The notes under the pieces: model-generated
What the model was told of the DNA's origin: nothing
Database searches by the model: none
Seen by the model: only the letters and a program-made list of their open reading frames with translations
From: Labrys wisconsinensis
GTDB lineage: Bacteria; Pseudomonadota; Alphaproteobacteria; Rhizobiales; Labraceae
Reading direction: 5' to 3'
NCBI RefSeq assembly: GCF_030814995.1
Contig: NZ_JAUSVX010000004.1
Location: 124,001-188,000 of the forward strand
DNA length: 64,000 nucleotides
Shown here: positions 47,284 through 56,497 of the stretch, one piece after another
Numbering within the stretch: the first letter of the stretch is position 1
Layout of the letters: each line of letters starts with the position of its first letter
Made by a program: the position numbers and the translations under genes

Positions 47284-48603
47284 ATGGTCATCGAACGGCG
47301 CTCCTTCCTCACCGCCGGCGCCAGCGCGCTGGCCGGCGGTGGCCTGATCGGCCCTGCCGCCGCGGCCGCGCCCGGCCTGAAGCCCGGCGGCGCCGACCAG
47401 TCGGCGGCTTTCGCCAAGGCCGTGGCGGCCGCCGCCGCGTCCGGCCGGCCGCTCCAGCTGGAGGCGGGCGCCTATCGCGTCGGCGGTGTCGCCGTGCCGC
47501 CCGGCACCCGCATCGAGGGCATTCCGGGCGCGACACGGCTGGTCGCGATCGGGCCCGGCCCGATCCTGCGGGCCGAGGGCGGCGGCGACCTCGCTCTCGC
47601 CGGGCTCACCTTAGACGGCGGCAATGCCGGCATGGACAAGGAGCAGGGGCTGGTGATGCTCTCGGGCCTTGCCGCGGTCGACATCCGCGATTGCCGCTTC
47701 CGGGCGACGCCCGGGCATGCCCTCGTGCTCCAGCGCTGCGGCGGCCTCGTCGAGACCTGCGCGTTCGAGGCGGTGCAGACGGCGATCTACGCCAATGATT
47801 CCGCCGGCCTCGCCATCCGCGGCAACCGGGTGCGGGGCTGCGGCGACAACGGCATCCTCGTGCATCGCAGCGAGAAGGGCTATGACGGCACGCTGGTGGT
47901 GCACAACCGCATCGAGAGCATCCGCGCCGACGGCGGCGGCCTCGGCTGGAACGGCAACGGCATCAACGTCTATCGCGCCGGGCATGTGGTGGTGGCCCAG
48001 AACGTCCTGCGCGATTGCGCCTTCAGCTTCATCCGCGCCAATTCCGCCGACGCGGTCGAGATCCTCGGCAATTCCTGCGACAGCGCCGGCGAGACCGGCA
48101 TCTACAGCGAGTTTGCCTTCGAGGGCGCGGTGATCGCCCAGAACGTGGTCGAGCGCGCCGCCAACGGCATCTCGGTGGTCAATTTCGACAAGGGCGGCCG
48201 CCTCGCCACCGTGCAGGGCAACATCGTGCGCAGTGCCTTCCGACGCATCCTGCCGGAGGGCGGGCGCGAGAGCTACGGCTCCGGCATCGCCATCGAGGCG
48301 GATGCGACCGCCACCGGCAATGTCGTCGAGAACTGCCCGACCGCCGGCTTTTCGCTGGGCTACGGCAACTATCTGCGCGACGTCGTGCTGAGCGGCAACG
48401 TGGCGCGCCAATGCGGCGTCGGCGTCGCGATCACCGTGGCCGATGCGGCGCGCGGCGCCCTCGTCACCGGCAACGTCTTCTCCGGCTGTCCGGGCGGCGC
48501 GGTGGTCGGCTATGCCTGGGAGGACAAGGCGACCGGCGACCTGACGGCGGAGGGGACCGGCGCTTATCCCGGCATCGTGGTGACCGGCAACAGCGTGCGA
48601 TAG
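47284..48603 (+). CDS. Tat-exported beta-helix protein (TIGR03808 family)
   Basis: The 439-residue protein begins MVIERRSFLTAGASALAG, a twin-arginine signal (R-R-S-F-L), followed by GPAAAAAPG at the cleavage region. The body consists of right-handed parallel beta-helix repeats with patterns such as AGLAIRGNRVRGCGDNGILV, AGHVVVAQNVLRDC and GAVIAQNVVERAANGISVV. This is the TIGR03808 group found in alphaproteobacteria, a pectate-lyase-like fold. It is exported folded to the periplasm. Its role is unknown, and no catalytic set can be assigned. Confidence 0.9.
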   Translation: MVIERRSFLTAGASALAGGGLIGPAAAAAPGLKPGGADQSAAFAKAVAAAAASGRPLQLEAGAYRVGGVAVPPGTRIEGIPGATRLVAIGPGPILRAEGGGDLALAGLTLDGGNAGMDKEQGLVMLSGLAAVDIRDCRFRATPGHALVLQRCGGLVETCAFEAVQTAIYANDSAGLAIRGNRVRGCGDNGILVHRSEKGYDGTLVVHNRIESIRADGGGLGWNGNGINVYRAGHVVVAQNVLRDCAFSFIRANSADAVEILGNSCDSAGETGIYSEFAFEGAVIAQNVVERAANGISVVNFDKGGRLATVQGNIVRSAFRRILPEGGRESYGSGIAIEADATATGNVVENCPTAGFSLGYGNYLRDVVLSGNVARQCGVGVAITVADAARGALVTGNVFSGCPGGAVVGYAWEDKATGDLTAEGTGAYPGIVVTGNSVR

Positions 48604-48705
48604 GGACCGCGCGCCGCGACAGCGTCACTCCGGTCTGCCGACGGGCGCCTGTGCGATCCGCAGCGGCCGCGCAGTCGGTGACGGGCTTCCGAAGACGGCG
48701 ACGCT

Positions 48706-49953
48706 TCACGCGCGTCGGCGGACAATCACGCTCGGACCGTCATCCATGACGAAATCCGGATTGTCGGCCAGGAACTCGTCGGTCGCGACACGGCAACCGC
48801 TCCAGGCGTGATAGTCGTCAATCACGACCAGCCCACCCGGAGACAATCGCCCGGCGACTTGAGCCAGGCAATACCGGACCGGGTCGTACCAATCACAGTC
48901 GATATGGGCGAAGCAGAGCGGCCCGAGGTCGGATGTCGGCACCGTATGCTGGAAAAGCCCCTTCACGAGACTGATGCGACGACCGTCGACGGTCAGCCCG
49001 AAGCGGCCGAACGCGGCGCAGACGTCCGCATACAGGTCGGGCCGGTACCCGTAGTAGGTGTCGCCCTGGATGCCTTTCGAGCGTCCAGCGGCGATCTGCT
49101 CGTAGCGCGACAGGGTGTCCGGTCCGTCCTTCTCCGACCGGGGCGGAGGGATCATCCCGAAAACATCGAAGCCGAAGAAGCGCCGCTCGTGAGCGAGCGC
49201 CAGTTCTGCGAGCACGATGCCCGAGCCGCCGAGGGCGACGCCGAATTCGGCGACGTCGCCCGCCGCGCCCGCCTGCAGCACGTCAGCCAGGCTCTTCTCC
49301 AGACGGCTCAGCTTTTCCGGGCGCAGATAGGTCAGACGCTCCGACCATACCCTGTGCGCTGCCGTCCCTTCCGGGCCCGCGTCAAGGCCGGCACGGGGCG
49401 CCGCCTCGATCGCTCTCGTCTTGTAGACGACCTGGCGGAATTGCCCGCTTTCGGAATAGACCTCGCTCGCCTCTATCCGCCAGCCGCATCGCGTCAACAC
49501 CTCGGCGAAGCGCTTTTCCCTGAGCGCGTTGATCCAGCCGCGACGGGCTCTCTCGGCACGGTCGAAGAACGGTTTGGGGTGACAATAGCTGACGATGAGG
49601 GTCTGTGCCCGTCTCCGGGCTTTCAGGAATATCTCGCTCGGCCGGATCAGATATTCCACGACGCCGAGCATCACGGCGACGTCATGCGTCCCGTCCGGGA
49701 ATCCGCCGGCATTGAGATCGACCTGCTGCACCTCGTCGGTCCAGGGCTGGAGATCGGCGCCGGCATAGGTGCAGCCGTCGGGCAGCAGCGCCTTCAGGGC
49801 GAGGCGCGCGCCACACCCGATATCGATCACGGATTGTGACGGCTGGATCCAGCCCGCCGCAAGTTTCGCACGTGCGGCCCACTTGTCGGGGTAGCTGGCG
49901 GCGTCTCGCCAATGCTCGGGAGATCCGACCTGGGGTGCCGTCGCTCGAGTCAT
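48706..49953 (-). CDS. Two-domain SAM-dependent methyltransferase (MetW-like plus TylF-like)
   Basis: I start at the ATG at 49953 (MTRATAPQVGSPEHWRDA). An upstream start adds 22 residues of low-complexity sequence. The 415-residue protein has an N-terminal class I methyltransferase (SVIDIGCGARLALKALL, HDVAVMLGVVEYL). A second domain of the TylF/MycF sugar O-methyltransferase kind follows (GDVAEFGVALGGSGIVLAEL, HIDCDWYDPVRYCL, GGLVVIDDYHAWSGC), with the acidic metal ligands of that family. It is followed upstream by a glycan fusion gene on the same strand, 140 bases away. The two may methylate and glycosylate the same surface polysaccharide. Confidence 0.85.
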   Translation of the reverse strand: MTRATAPQVGSPEHWRDAASYPDKWAARAKLAAGWIQPSQSVIDIGCGARLALKALLPDGCTYAGADLQPWTDEVQQVDLNAGGFPDGTHDVAVMLGVVEYLIRPSEIFLKARRRAQTLIVSYCHPKPFFDRAERARRGWINALREKRFAEVLTRCGWRIEASEVYSESGQFRQVVYKTRAIEAAPRAGLDAGPEGTAAHRVWSERLTYLRPEKLSRLEKSLADVLQAGAAGDVAEFGVALGGSGIVLAELALAHERRFFGFDVFGMIPPPRSEKDGPDTLSRYEQIAAGRSKGIQGDTYYGYRPDLYADVCAAFGRFGLTVDGRRISLVKGLFQHTVPTSDLGPLCFAHIDCDWYDPVRYCLAQVAGRLSPGGLVVIDDYHAWSGCRVATDEFLADNPDFVMDDGPSVIVRRRA

Positions 49954-50094
49954 CGCGGAAGGCTCTCCGGTGTCTGGTCCGGCGCATTGGAGCGGCCGCG
50001 GTCGAAGCTCCCCCGGCACCGCGTCGGCGAATGATGGAAGCGGGCGTCGAGCCGGTCAACCCTCATGCCCGCGACCGCCATGCGGCTCTCGGCG

Positions 50095-52938
50095 TCACCC
50101 CGCGGCCATTCGGGCCGCGCGCCGCGCCTGCCACTGCGCCCGATAGGCGCCATGAAGATCCTGCCCGGACACATACAGCCCGTCCCACGGCTTGATCGAT
50201 CCGGCGAAGTGAACGATCTTCGCGCCCTCGATCGCATCCTGATTGGGAACCGCGTTCCATTCGACTCCGAGTTCCTCCCTGTCGCGGCGCGCATAGACGT
50301 TGAGAGCGTCCTGATCGTTCATGGCGTAGTCCTCGACCAGCGGGATTGCCTGCTGCGCGAAGTCGTCCCGGCGCATCCTGTCGAGGTCGAGGACCAGGAC
50401 TCCTGCATTGAAGCTGCGAAACCGCAGATCGCCGGCCGCGTGCATGCGCCGGCGAAGATCCCAGGCCTTTTCGGCCGGCAGGGCTCCGGCGGCGCTGTAG
50501 ACCATGCTGTGGCCGTACATCCAAACCGGGTAGTTCGAGCTCTTGCCCGCGAGGGCGAAGCCCCGCAGGTCCATGTCGAAGAGTTCGCCGACATCGCCGA
50601 GAACGACGATATCGATGTCGAGATAGACGAGCCTGGAAACGTCCGAAAGGATGTTCGGCAGAAGCAGCCGATCGATTGTCGAGACGGTTACGCCCGGCGG
50701 CAGCCGCAGCGAATTGGCGTAGGTGACCGTGTCGAAACCAAAGACGCGAAAACGGACCCTGGGATAGTCCCGTGCCAGGTCCTCCAGATCGGCGGCTTCG
50801 ATCCCGCGACAAAGGATGCTGATCCCGAGCGGCCGGGACGTGTGCGTCGTGATCGACTCGATGACGACAGCGATCTCTCCCAGGAGGTTCCGGTCGAGGG
50901 CCATGGCAATGTCGATCTCCCCCGGCTCGGGGGCTCGATCGTTGAAGGTGGACGCTTTGGCCCGAAGATCGGCGGTGATCGCGGCGACATCGAAGGAGGG
51001 CGCCGGCAGAGGCCGGAAGCGGGCGCAGTAGTCGTCGGCCGCCGCGACATCGGCGGCGCAGATCCGCCGCCAATGGGCATGGACGTCCTCGGGAGCCGCG
51101 CCTGCCAGGATCGTGCGCAGGATCGTCTCGACCTTGTCCTCGATGCCGCGACGCATCGTGGCGAAGGCATCGGCCTCCAGGTCGATCAGCCCCTCGAAGC
51201 GGATGTCCGACCGCCGCCCCGGCCGGAACCGGACGTCGAGTCCGAGCGCGGTGGACGGCAGGTAGCAATGGAGGCGGGATGTCGCGACCACTCCGTATGT
51301 CCGATAGCGCTGCAGGAGATCGTCGGCCGCCTGCAGGCCCTGCACGATGTCGGCTGCGCGGATATCGGGATCGGCGTGGGTGAATTTCACCGGCCTCCGG
51401 TCGTCGAACTCGCCTGGCTCCGGGCGATAGTCGACCAGCGCGATGTCGCCGTCCGTCGCATGCGGCGCGGGCGGTCCTGCGAACAGCTGGCCGATCGTCG
51501 TGGTGAGGCAGCCCGAGAAGAAGGCGGGAATCCCCCGTTCGCGCAGGAGGTACACGGTCGTCCAGTCGCGGCAGCCGATCGGCGCGTGTCGCGCGAGGTA
51601 GGCAACCGCGTCATCGCCGAGCATGGCGCGGTTGTTGACGTGGAACGAGACGAAGATCGGCAGGATCCCGTCGGCGAACGGGAAGTCGAAGAACTTTCGA
51701 AAATTCGGGTGCATGTACCAGCCGAAGGCGATGGTCCATGTCGGACAGGGATAGGTCCGGCCGGAGGAGAAGTCGCGGTCGACGATCACCGGCCGGACCG
51801 TCGCCTCGACATCCCCGATGCGCCGTTCAGGCGCGATCCGTGGCTTCATCGCTTCGAGATACCGGCCGAGATCGCTTTCGTCGTACCGGATGGCCTGGAA
51901 GCGCAGGAGGTTCGACAGCATCGCCAAGGTCTGGACATAGTCGCCGGCATTCGAGGACGCGCGTTCCAGGTCCAGCATCTTGTAGTCGAGAATGCCGATC
52001 GAGATGGCGCCGCGCTGCGTCTTCGCAGGGTTCGGCGCATCGCGACCGGCAAGGGCGATCCGGGCCCATTCCAGCGCCTGCGCGTCTGCCTCGTCCAGCG
52101 ACGCCAGGGCATCCCGGCGGGCGGTGAGAGCCTCGATGATGCGTCGCAACAGGCCGAAGGCCTGCAGGCCGCCGGCGCGCTTGGCGACGCCCCACCAGTG
52201 CGTCGGCGTCATGACGCCGAAATCATCCTCCAGCCTCCGCTGCAGGTCGGCGGCGGCGGCATCCGGATCGGCCTTCAGCCAGCAGCCGGCCCAATGCACC
52301 GGCACCAGGCGCCACAGCATCTCGGATGAAACCTGCTGGAAAAGCGCCCATGCGTGGTCCTCGATGCCGTCCTTCAAGGCATGGAGCGCGATGCAGATCC
52401 GGCCAAGCGAGGCGGTGCCCTCGTGTGCAGCCAGGCTGTGGGCCAAAGCCCGGGCGACCTTGCGCTCCTTCGCGTCCGTGCCCGTCTCGGTGTAGCGGAC
52501 GACGGCGGCCTCGAAGGACTGTCCCTGCGCGATCAGCCGGACCAGAGCGGCATGCTGCGCGTCGAGCCTCGCCTCGTCGAGCTTGCGGGCCGTCGCAGAG
52601 TGCTCCTCCCGAACGCGATGGAGGGTCTCGGTGACCTGATCCAACCGCTTGCGCAACAGCGAAGCACGGGACGGACGCTTCACCCTGATGGCCGGCGGCT
52701 CATTGATTGGCGCAGGCGTGGCGTCGGCGCGAGCCTTGAGCTCCGCGGTGAGGAGCCGTTCGCGAGCGAGCGCCCCGCGTGCCGCCTCCAGTCTCTTCTG
52801 CAGAAGCTTGAGCCGGGACACCCGCGCGGCGGCCGGCGACGGCTCCCTCGCTCTTCGCCGATGGTCGTCGTTCGGCACGTCACCCCGCAGCACGTCAGCC
52901 ATCGGATCCATCAGCAGCCCAGCCGTTTTTCCCGGCAC
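50095..52938 (-). CDS. Pyruvyl-transferase-like / GT8 glycosyltransferase fusion with N-terminal coiled coil
   Basis: This protein of up to 947 residues has three parts. Residues about 35-140 are charged and heptad-like (RVSRLKLLQKRLEAARGAL, LRKRLDQVTETLHRVREE). Residues about 314-600 resemble polysaccharide pyruvyl transferases (GILDYKMLDLERASSNAGDY, GCRDWTTVYLLRERGIPAFF, VVATSRLHCYLPSTALGLDV). Residues about 690-947 are GT8, with the metal-binding D774-x-D776 in RLVYLDIDIVVLGDVGELF, FNAGVLVLDLDRM and NDQDALNVY. No signal peptide is present, so it acts in the cytoplasm. It could build and pyruvylate a surface glycan. The listed start is a GTG; an ATG at 52911 is an alternative. Confidence 0.82.
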   Translation of the reverse strand: MPGKTAGLLMDPMADVLRGDVPNDDHRRRAREPSPAAARVSRLKLLQKRLEAARGALARERLLTAELKARADATPAPINEPPAIRVKRPSRASLLRKRLDQVTETLHRVREEHSATARKLDEARLDAQHAALVRLIAQGQSFEAAVVRYTETGTDAKERKVARALAHSLAAHEGTASLGRICIALHALKDGIEDHAWALFQQVSSEMLWRLVPVHWAGCWLKADPDAAAADLQRRLEDDFGVMTPTHWWGVAKRAGGLQAFGLLRRIIEALTARRDALASLDEADAQALEWARIALAGRDAPNPAKTQRGAISIGILDYKMLDLERASSNAGDYVQTLAMLSNLLRFQAIRYDESDLGRYLEAMKPRIAPERRIGDVEATVRPVIVDRDFSSGRTYPCPTWTIAFGWYMHPNFRKFFDFPFADGILPIFVSFHVNNRAMLGDDAVAYLARHAPIGCRDWTTVYLLRERGIPAFFSGCLTTTIGQLFAGPPAPHATDGDIALVDYRPEPGEFDDRRPVKFTHADPDIRAADIVQGLQAADDLLQRYRTYGVVATSRLHCYLPSTALGLDVRFRPGRRSDIRFEGLIDLEADAFATMRRGIEDKVETILRTILAGAAPEDVHAHWRRICAADVAAADDYCARFRPLPAPSFDVAAITADLRAKASTFNDRAPEPGEIDIAMALDRNLLGEIAVVIESITTHTSRPLGISILCRGIEAADLEDLARDYPRVRFRVFGFDTVTYANSLRLPPGVTVSTIDRLLLPNILSDVSRLVYLDIDIVVLGDVGELFDMDLRGFALAGKSSNYPVWMYGHSMVYSAAGALPAEKAWDLRRRMHAAGDLRFRSFNAGVLVLDLDRMRRDDFAQQAIPLVEDYAMNDQDALNVYARRDREELGVEWNAVPNQDAIEGAKIVHFAGSIKPWDGLYVSGQDLHGAYRAQWQARRAARMAAG

Positions 52939-53091
52939 CCACCATATCCGCGTCAGGCCTCGGTGCCATCCCCAACGAGAAACGGGAGCCGGCCGGGCTC
53001 GTTTGAACGGTTCCGGGCCCGCCTCGACCGGCGCTCGGCCCTGGTCACCTGCCCCGGCGCCGGCGCTCGCTGGGGCGGGGCCGCATCCCCG

Positions 53092-54096
53092 TCAGGCCAG
53101 GGGCCCCGCCGGCCGCAGGCTGCCGACCTCGGTGCCGTTCCAGTTCTTCATCGCCGGGGTCAGGAAGCGCTGCAGCGCCTGGCCTTCGCCTTCCGACAGC
53201 GGCAGGAGCTTGCCGATCACCGCGGCCATCATCAGCTCCGAGGCCCGTGTGGTGCCGTCGTCGCATTTGAGCGCCACGCCGTAGCCGAGCTCGGGGAAGG
53301 CGGCGCAGAACACCCCTTCGGCCCCGGTCTTGACGAAGGCGCGTATCCCGAAGATCTGCATGATCTCGGTGCAGAAGCGCTCGGTGCCCGCCACCATATG
53401 CGGATGCGCCGCCACCGCCGCCCGGATGCGGGCCGCGGCCCTGGCACGCTCGGGCCCGAGATGGGCGCCGGTGCCGAAGCGGGCGAAGCCGCGCGCCACG
53501 GCCGCGAGCGGCGCGGCCTGGGTCGGGATCGAGCAGCCGTCGATGCCGACGCCCGGCCCGCTCGTCGCCGCGCCGGCCATATCGGCGACCGCGCCCATCA
53601 CCTCGCGCATGACGGGATGGGCGGCGGCGATGTAGCCGGCGGGCTCGATGCCGGCGGCGCAGGCGGTGCAGATGAAGCCGGCATGCTTGCCCGAGCAATT
53701 GTTGTGCAGGGCGCTCGGCTTCAGCCCGGCCCGGATCAGCGCCTGCGCCGCCTTGGCGTAGCTCGGCCGATGGGCGCCGCATTCGAGCGCGGACGCGTCG
53801 ACCCCGGCCTTGGCCAGCATCGCGGTGGCCGTCTCGACATGGGCCGGCTCGCCGCCATGCGAGGCGACGGCGAGCGCGATCTCGGCCTCGGTCAGGCCGA
53901 GCCGGTCCGCCGCGCCGGATTCGATCAGCGGCAGCGCCTGGAACGCCTTCACCGCCGAGCGCGGGAACACCGGGCGCTCGACATCGCCGAGCGCCAGCAC
54001 GAGGCCGCCCTCGGCGTCCGCGACCGCGACCGCGCCGGCGTGGCGGCTCTCCACCAGCCCGCCGCGCAGGACTTCGACCAGGACCGGATTCGACAT
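53092..54096 (-). CDS. L-asparaginase, Rhizobium-type (class 3)
   Basis: The 334-residue protein matches the Rhizobium etli-type asparaginase family (PF06089), distinct from the AnsA/AnsB type. It has RSAVKAFQALPLIESGAAD, ASHGGEPAH, the catalytic block HNNCSGKHAGFICTA with the conserved Cys and Lys, and GVGIDGCSIPT. It hydrolyses asparagine to aspartate and ammonia. It is divergent from a succinate-semialdehyde dehydrogenase gene across 136 bases. This may pair two nitrogen or amino-acid degradation steps. Confidence 0.92.
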   Translation of the reverse strand: MSNPVLVEVLRGGLVESRHAGAVAVADAEGGLVLALGDVERPVFPRSAVKAFQALPLIESGAADRLGLTEAEIALAVASHGGEPAHVETATAMLAKAGVDASALECGAHRPSYAKAAQALIRAGLKPSALHNNCSGKHAGFICTACAAGIEPAGYIAAAHPVMREVMGAVADMAGAATSGPGVGIDGCSIPTQAAPLAAVARGFARFGTGAHLGPERARAAARIRAAVAAHPHMVAGTERFCTEIMQIFGIRAFVKTGAEGVFCAAFPELGYGVALKCDDGTTRASELMMAAVIGKLLPLSEGEGQALQRFLTPAMKNWNGTEVGSLRPAGPLA

Positions 54097-54232
54097 GCAG
54101 GGCTCCGCTGGAATGGCGTCTTGCCGATGGACGCGGCGTGTCTATCTCTTGTAAGCGGTGCCGGACAAGCACGGCTTGAACGCGCCGCAGATCCGCGTGC
54201 TATAGCAGCGCACGCTCATCCCGGAGACCGTC

Positions 54233-55684
54233 ATGTTGCAGAAGCTCGAGTTCAAGCGCGAAGCCGCCTATGTCGACGGCGAATGGATCTCGGCCGACAG
54301 CGGCAAGACCCTGGCGGTCACCGATCCCGCCACCGGCGAGACGCTGGGAACCGTGCCCGATTGCGGCAAGGCCGAGACTGCCCGCGCCATTGCGGCCGCC
54401 GACGCCGCCCAGCCGGCCTGGCGCGCCAGGACGGCCAAGGAGCGGGCCAAGATCCTGCACCGGCTCGCCGACATCATCGAGCAGAACGTCGAGGCGCTCG
54501 GCACGCTGCTGACCATGGAGCAGGGCAAGTCGCTCACCGAGGCCAAGGGCGAGGTCGCCTTCTCCGCCGCCTATGTCCGCTGGTTCGCCGAGGAGGCGCA
54601 GCGCGTCTACGGCGACGTCATTCCCTCGCCCTGGGCCGGCCGCCGCATCCTGGTGACCAAGGAGCCCGTCGGCGTGGTCGGCGCCATCACGCCGTGGAAC
54701 TTCCCGTCCTCGATGATCGCCCGCAAGCTCGGCCCGGCCCTGGCGGCCGGCTGCACCATCGTCATCAAGCCGGCGGCGCAGACGCCCTACTCGGGCCTCG
54801 CCTGGGGCGCGCTCTGCGAGAAGGCCGGCATTCCCGCCGGCGTCGTCAACGTGCTGACCGGCTCGGCGAGCGCCATCGGCGGCGAGCTGACCTCCAATCC
54901 GCTCGTGCGCAAGATCACCTTCACCGGGTCCACCCCGATCGGCAAGCTGCTGGTCGAGCAGTCGGCCAAGACCTTGAAGCGTGTCTCCATGGAGCTCGGC
55001 GGCAACGCGCCCTTCATCGTCTTCGACGATGCCGACGTCGACCGCGCCATCGAGGGCGCGCTGATCGCCAAGTACCGCAATTCCGGCCAGACTTGCGTGT
55101 GCACCAACCGCTTCCTGGTGCAGGCCGGCATCCACGACGCCTTCGTCGAGAAGCTGATCGCCGTCTCCAACGGCCTCAAGGTCGGCAACGGCCTCGAGGC
55201 CGGGGTGCAGCAGGGACCGCTGATCGACGAGAAGGCGGTGGCCAAGGTCGAGGAGCACATCAAGGACGCCACCGACAAGGGCGCCAAGGTCGTGGCCGGC
55301 GGCAAGCGCCACAAGCTCGGCGGCTCCTTCTTCGAGCCGACCGTGCTGACCGGCGTGACGCCGCAGATGCTGGTGGCCCGCGACGAGACCTTCGGCCCGC
55401 TCTCCCCGGTGTTCAAGTTCGAGACCGAGGAGCAGGCGGTCGCGATGGCCAACGACACCGAGTTCGGCCTCGCCTCCTATTTCTACACCCGCGACCTCGC
55501 CCGGGCCTTCCGGGTGTCGGAAGCGCTGAAATACGGCATGGTCGGCATCAACGAGGGCCTGATCACCACCGAGGTCGCGCCCTTCGGCGGCGTCAAGGAA
55601 AGCGGCATGGGCAAGGAAGGCTCCAAGTACGGCATCGAGGATTATCTCGATACCAAGTATGTGTGCGTGGGAGGGCTCGGCTGA
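54233..55684 (+). CDS. gabD: NAD(P)-dependent succinate-semialdehyde dehydrogenase
   Basis: The 483-residue aldehyde dehydrogenase has TPWNFPSSMIARKLGPALAA, the catalytic E254 (SMELGGNAPF) and C288 (GQTCVCTNR), and the C-terminal PFGGVKESGMGKEGSKYG. This combination is typical of GabD. It oxidises succinic semialdehyde to succinate in the last step of 4-aminobutyrate use. No gabT lies beside it. The start ATG has ggaga 9 bases upstream. A dispersed palindromic repeat follows its stop. Confidence 0.92.
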   Translation: MLQKLEFKREAAYVDGEWISADSGKTLAVTDPATGETLGTVPDCGKAETARAIAAADAAQPAWRARTAKERAKILHRLADIIEQNVEALGTLLTMEQGKSLTEAKGEVAFSAAYVRWFAEEAQRVYGDVIPSPWAGRRILVTKEPVGVVGAITPWNFPSSMIARKLGPALAAGCTIVIKPAAQTPYSGLAWGALCEKAGIPAGVVNVLTGSASAIGGELTSNPLVRKITFTGSTPIGKLLVEQSAKTLKRVSMELGGNAPFIVFDDADVDRAIEGALIAKYRNSGQTCVCTNRFLVQAGIHDAFVEKLIAVSNGLKVGNGLEAGVQQGPLIDEKAVAKVEEHIKDATDKGAKVVAGGKRHKLGGSFFEPTVLTGVTPQMLVARDETFGPLSPVFKFETEEQAVAMANDTEFGLASYFYTRDLARAFRVSEALKYGMVGINEGLITTEVAPFGGVKESGMGKEGSKYGIEDYLDTKYVCVGGLG

Positions 55685-55894
55685 GCCGAGGAAGGGCTTC
55701 ACGCAAGGACCACGACGTCATGGACCGACCTGATCGGTCCATCCACGCGAACGCGACGACCGCCGCGTCCGGCGGCGCTCTTGCCTGTATCTGTGGCGTT
55801 CGCTGCGAGATCGGTTCGATCTCGCGGGATGGACGTGACAAGCGCGCCCATGACGTCGCGGGTGATGTCGTCCTCATCGCGAGGAAATCCGACG
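55685..55894. repeat. Dispersed palindromic repeat (copy 2)
   Basis: The hairpin atggaccga/tcggtccat with loop cctga at 55720-55742 is identical to the copy at 47099-47121. The region also holds gagatcggttcgatctc (55809-55825), a 6-base-arm hairpin, and a variant of the other shared segment, gacaagcgcgcccatgacgt (from about 55838). It fills the gap between the convergent gabD and pyroglutamyl-peptidase genes. It may act in transcription termination on either strand. Confidence 0.65.
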
Positions 55895-56482
55895 TTACCC
55901 CGGCAGCCGCAGCGCCTCGATCGCGGCGACGGCCGCTGCGAGCAGCCTTTCCGACGTCAGCCGGCCGGGCCTGAGCGTCGGCACGTGGATGAACAGCACC
56001 GGCGTCCGTTCGTCCGTCTCGGCCAGCGCCGTCCACAGGGCGGCGTTGCACAGATAGGTCCCGGCGTCCTTCGAGAGCCGCGCCGGCGTGCCGCTGGTCC
56101 GCACCGCCGCCAGCACCGCGGCGAGGTCGGCGCGGGAGCGCCGCTCGGCCGGGCCGCCCGGCCAGGGCACGGGCGCGCTCTGCACCACGCCCTCGGCATC
56201 GGGATGCGCGGTGGTCGCCGCGTTCACCGCGCGTGTCTCCAGCCGCAGCAGGCGCGAGCCCCGGGCCAGGCCGAACATCAGCACAGCTTCCGGCGCGAGC
56301 CGGGCGATCAGGCCGCGCAGCGCCGGGCCGGTGCCGGCCCAGGTGACGGGCAGCACATGCGGCTCGAGCGCGATGCCCGGCAGCCGCGCCGTCCGCAAGG
56401 CGCCGATCAGCGCCTCGGTCGGATTGACCGGCGCGCCGGGAAAGGCGCCGAAGCCGGTGACCAGGATGCGGCGATCGGCCAT
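55895..56482 (-). CDS. Pyroglutamyl-peptidase I family (C15) protein
   Basis: The 195-residue protein begins RRILVTGFGAFPGAPVNPTE, the C15 family opening. It has the expected catalytic triad regions: a Glu in LRLETRAVN, the cysteine in AGTYLCNAALW and the histidine in VLFIHVPTLRPG. It is slightly shorter than typical Pcp (about 210-215). It removes N-terminal pyroglutamate from peptides. It lies 15 bases after the meaB stop on the same strand, so the two are probably co-transcribed. Confidence 0.9.
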   Translation of the reverse strand: MADRRILVTGFGAFPGAPVNPTEALIGALRTARLPGIALEPHVLPVTWAGTGPALRGLIARLAPEAVLMFGLARGSRLLRLETRAVNAATTAHPDAEGVVQSAPVPWPGGPAERRSRADLAAVLAAVRTSGTPARLSKDAGTYLCNAALWTALAETDERTPVLFIHVPTLRPGRLTSERLLAAAVAAIEALRLPG

Positions 56483-56497
56483 CTCATGCTCCCCATC

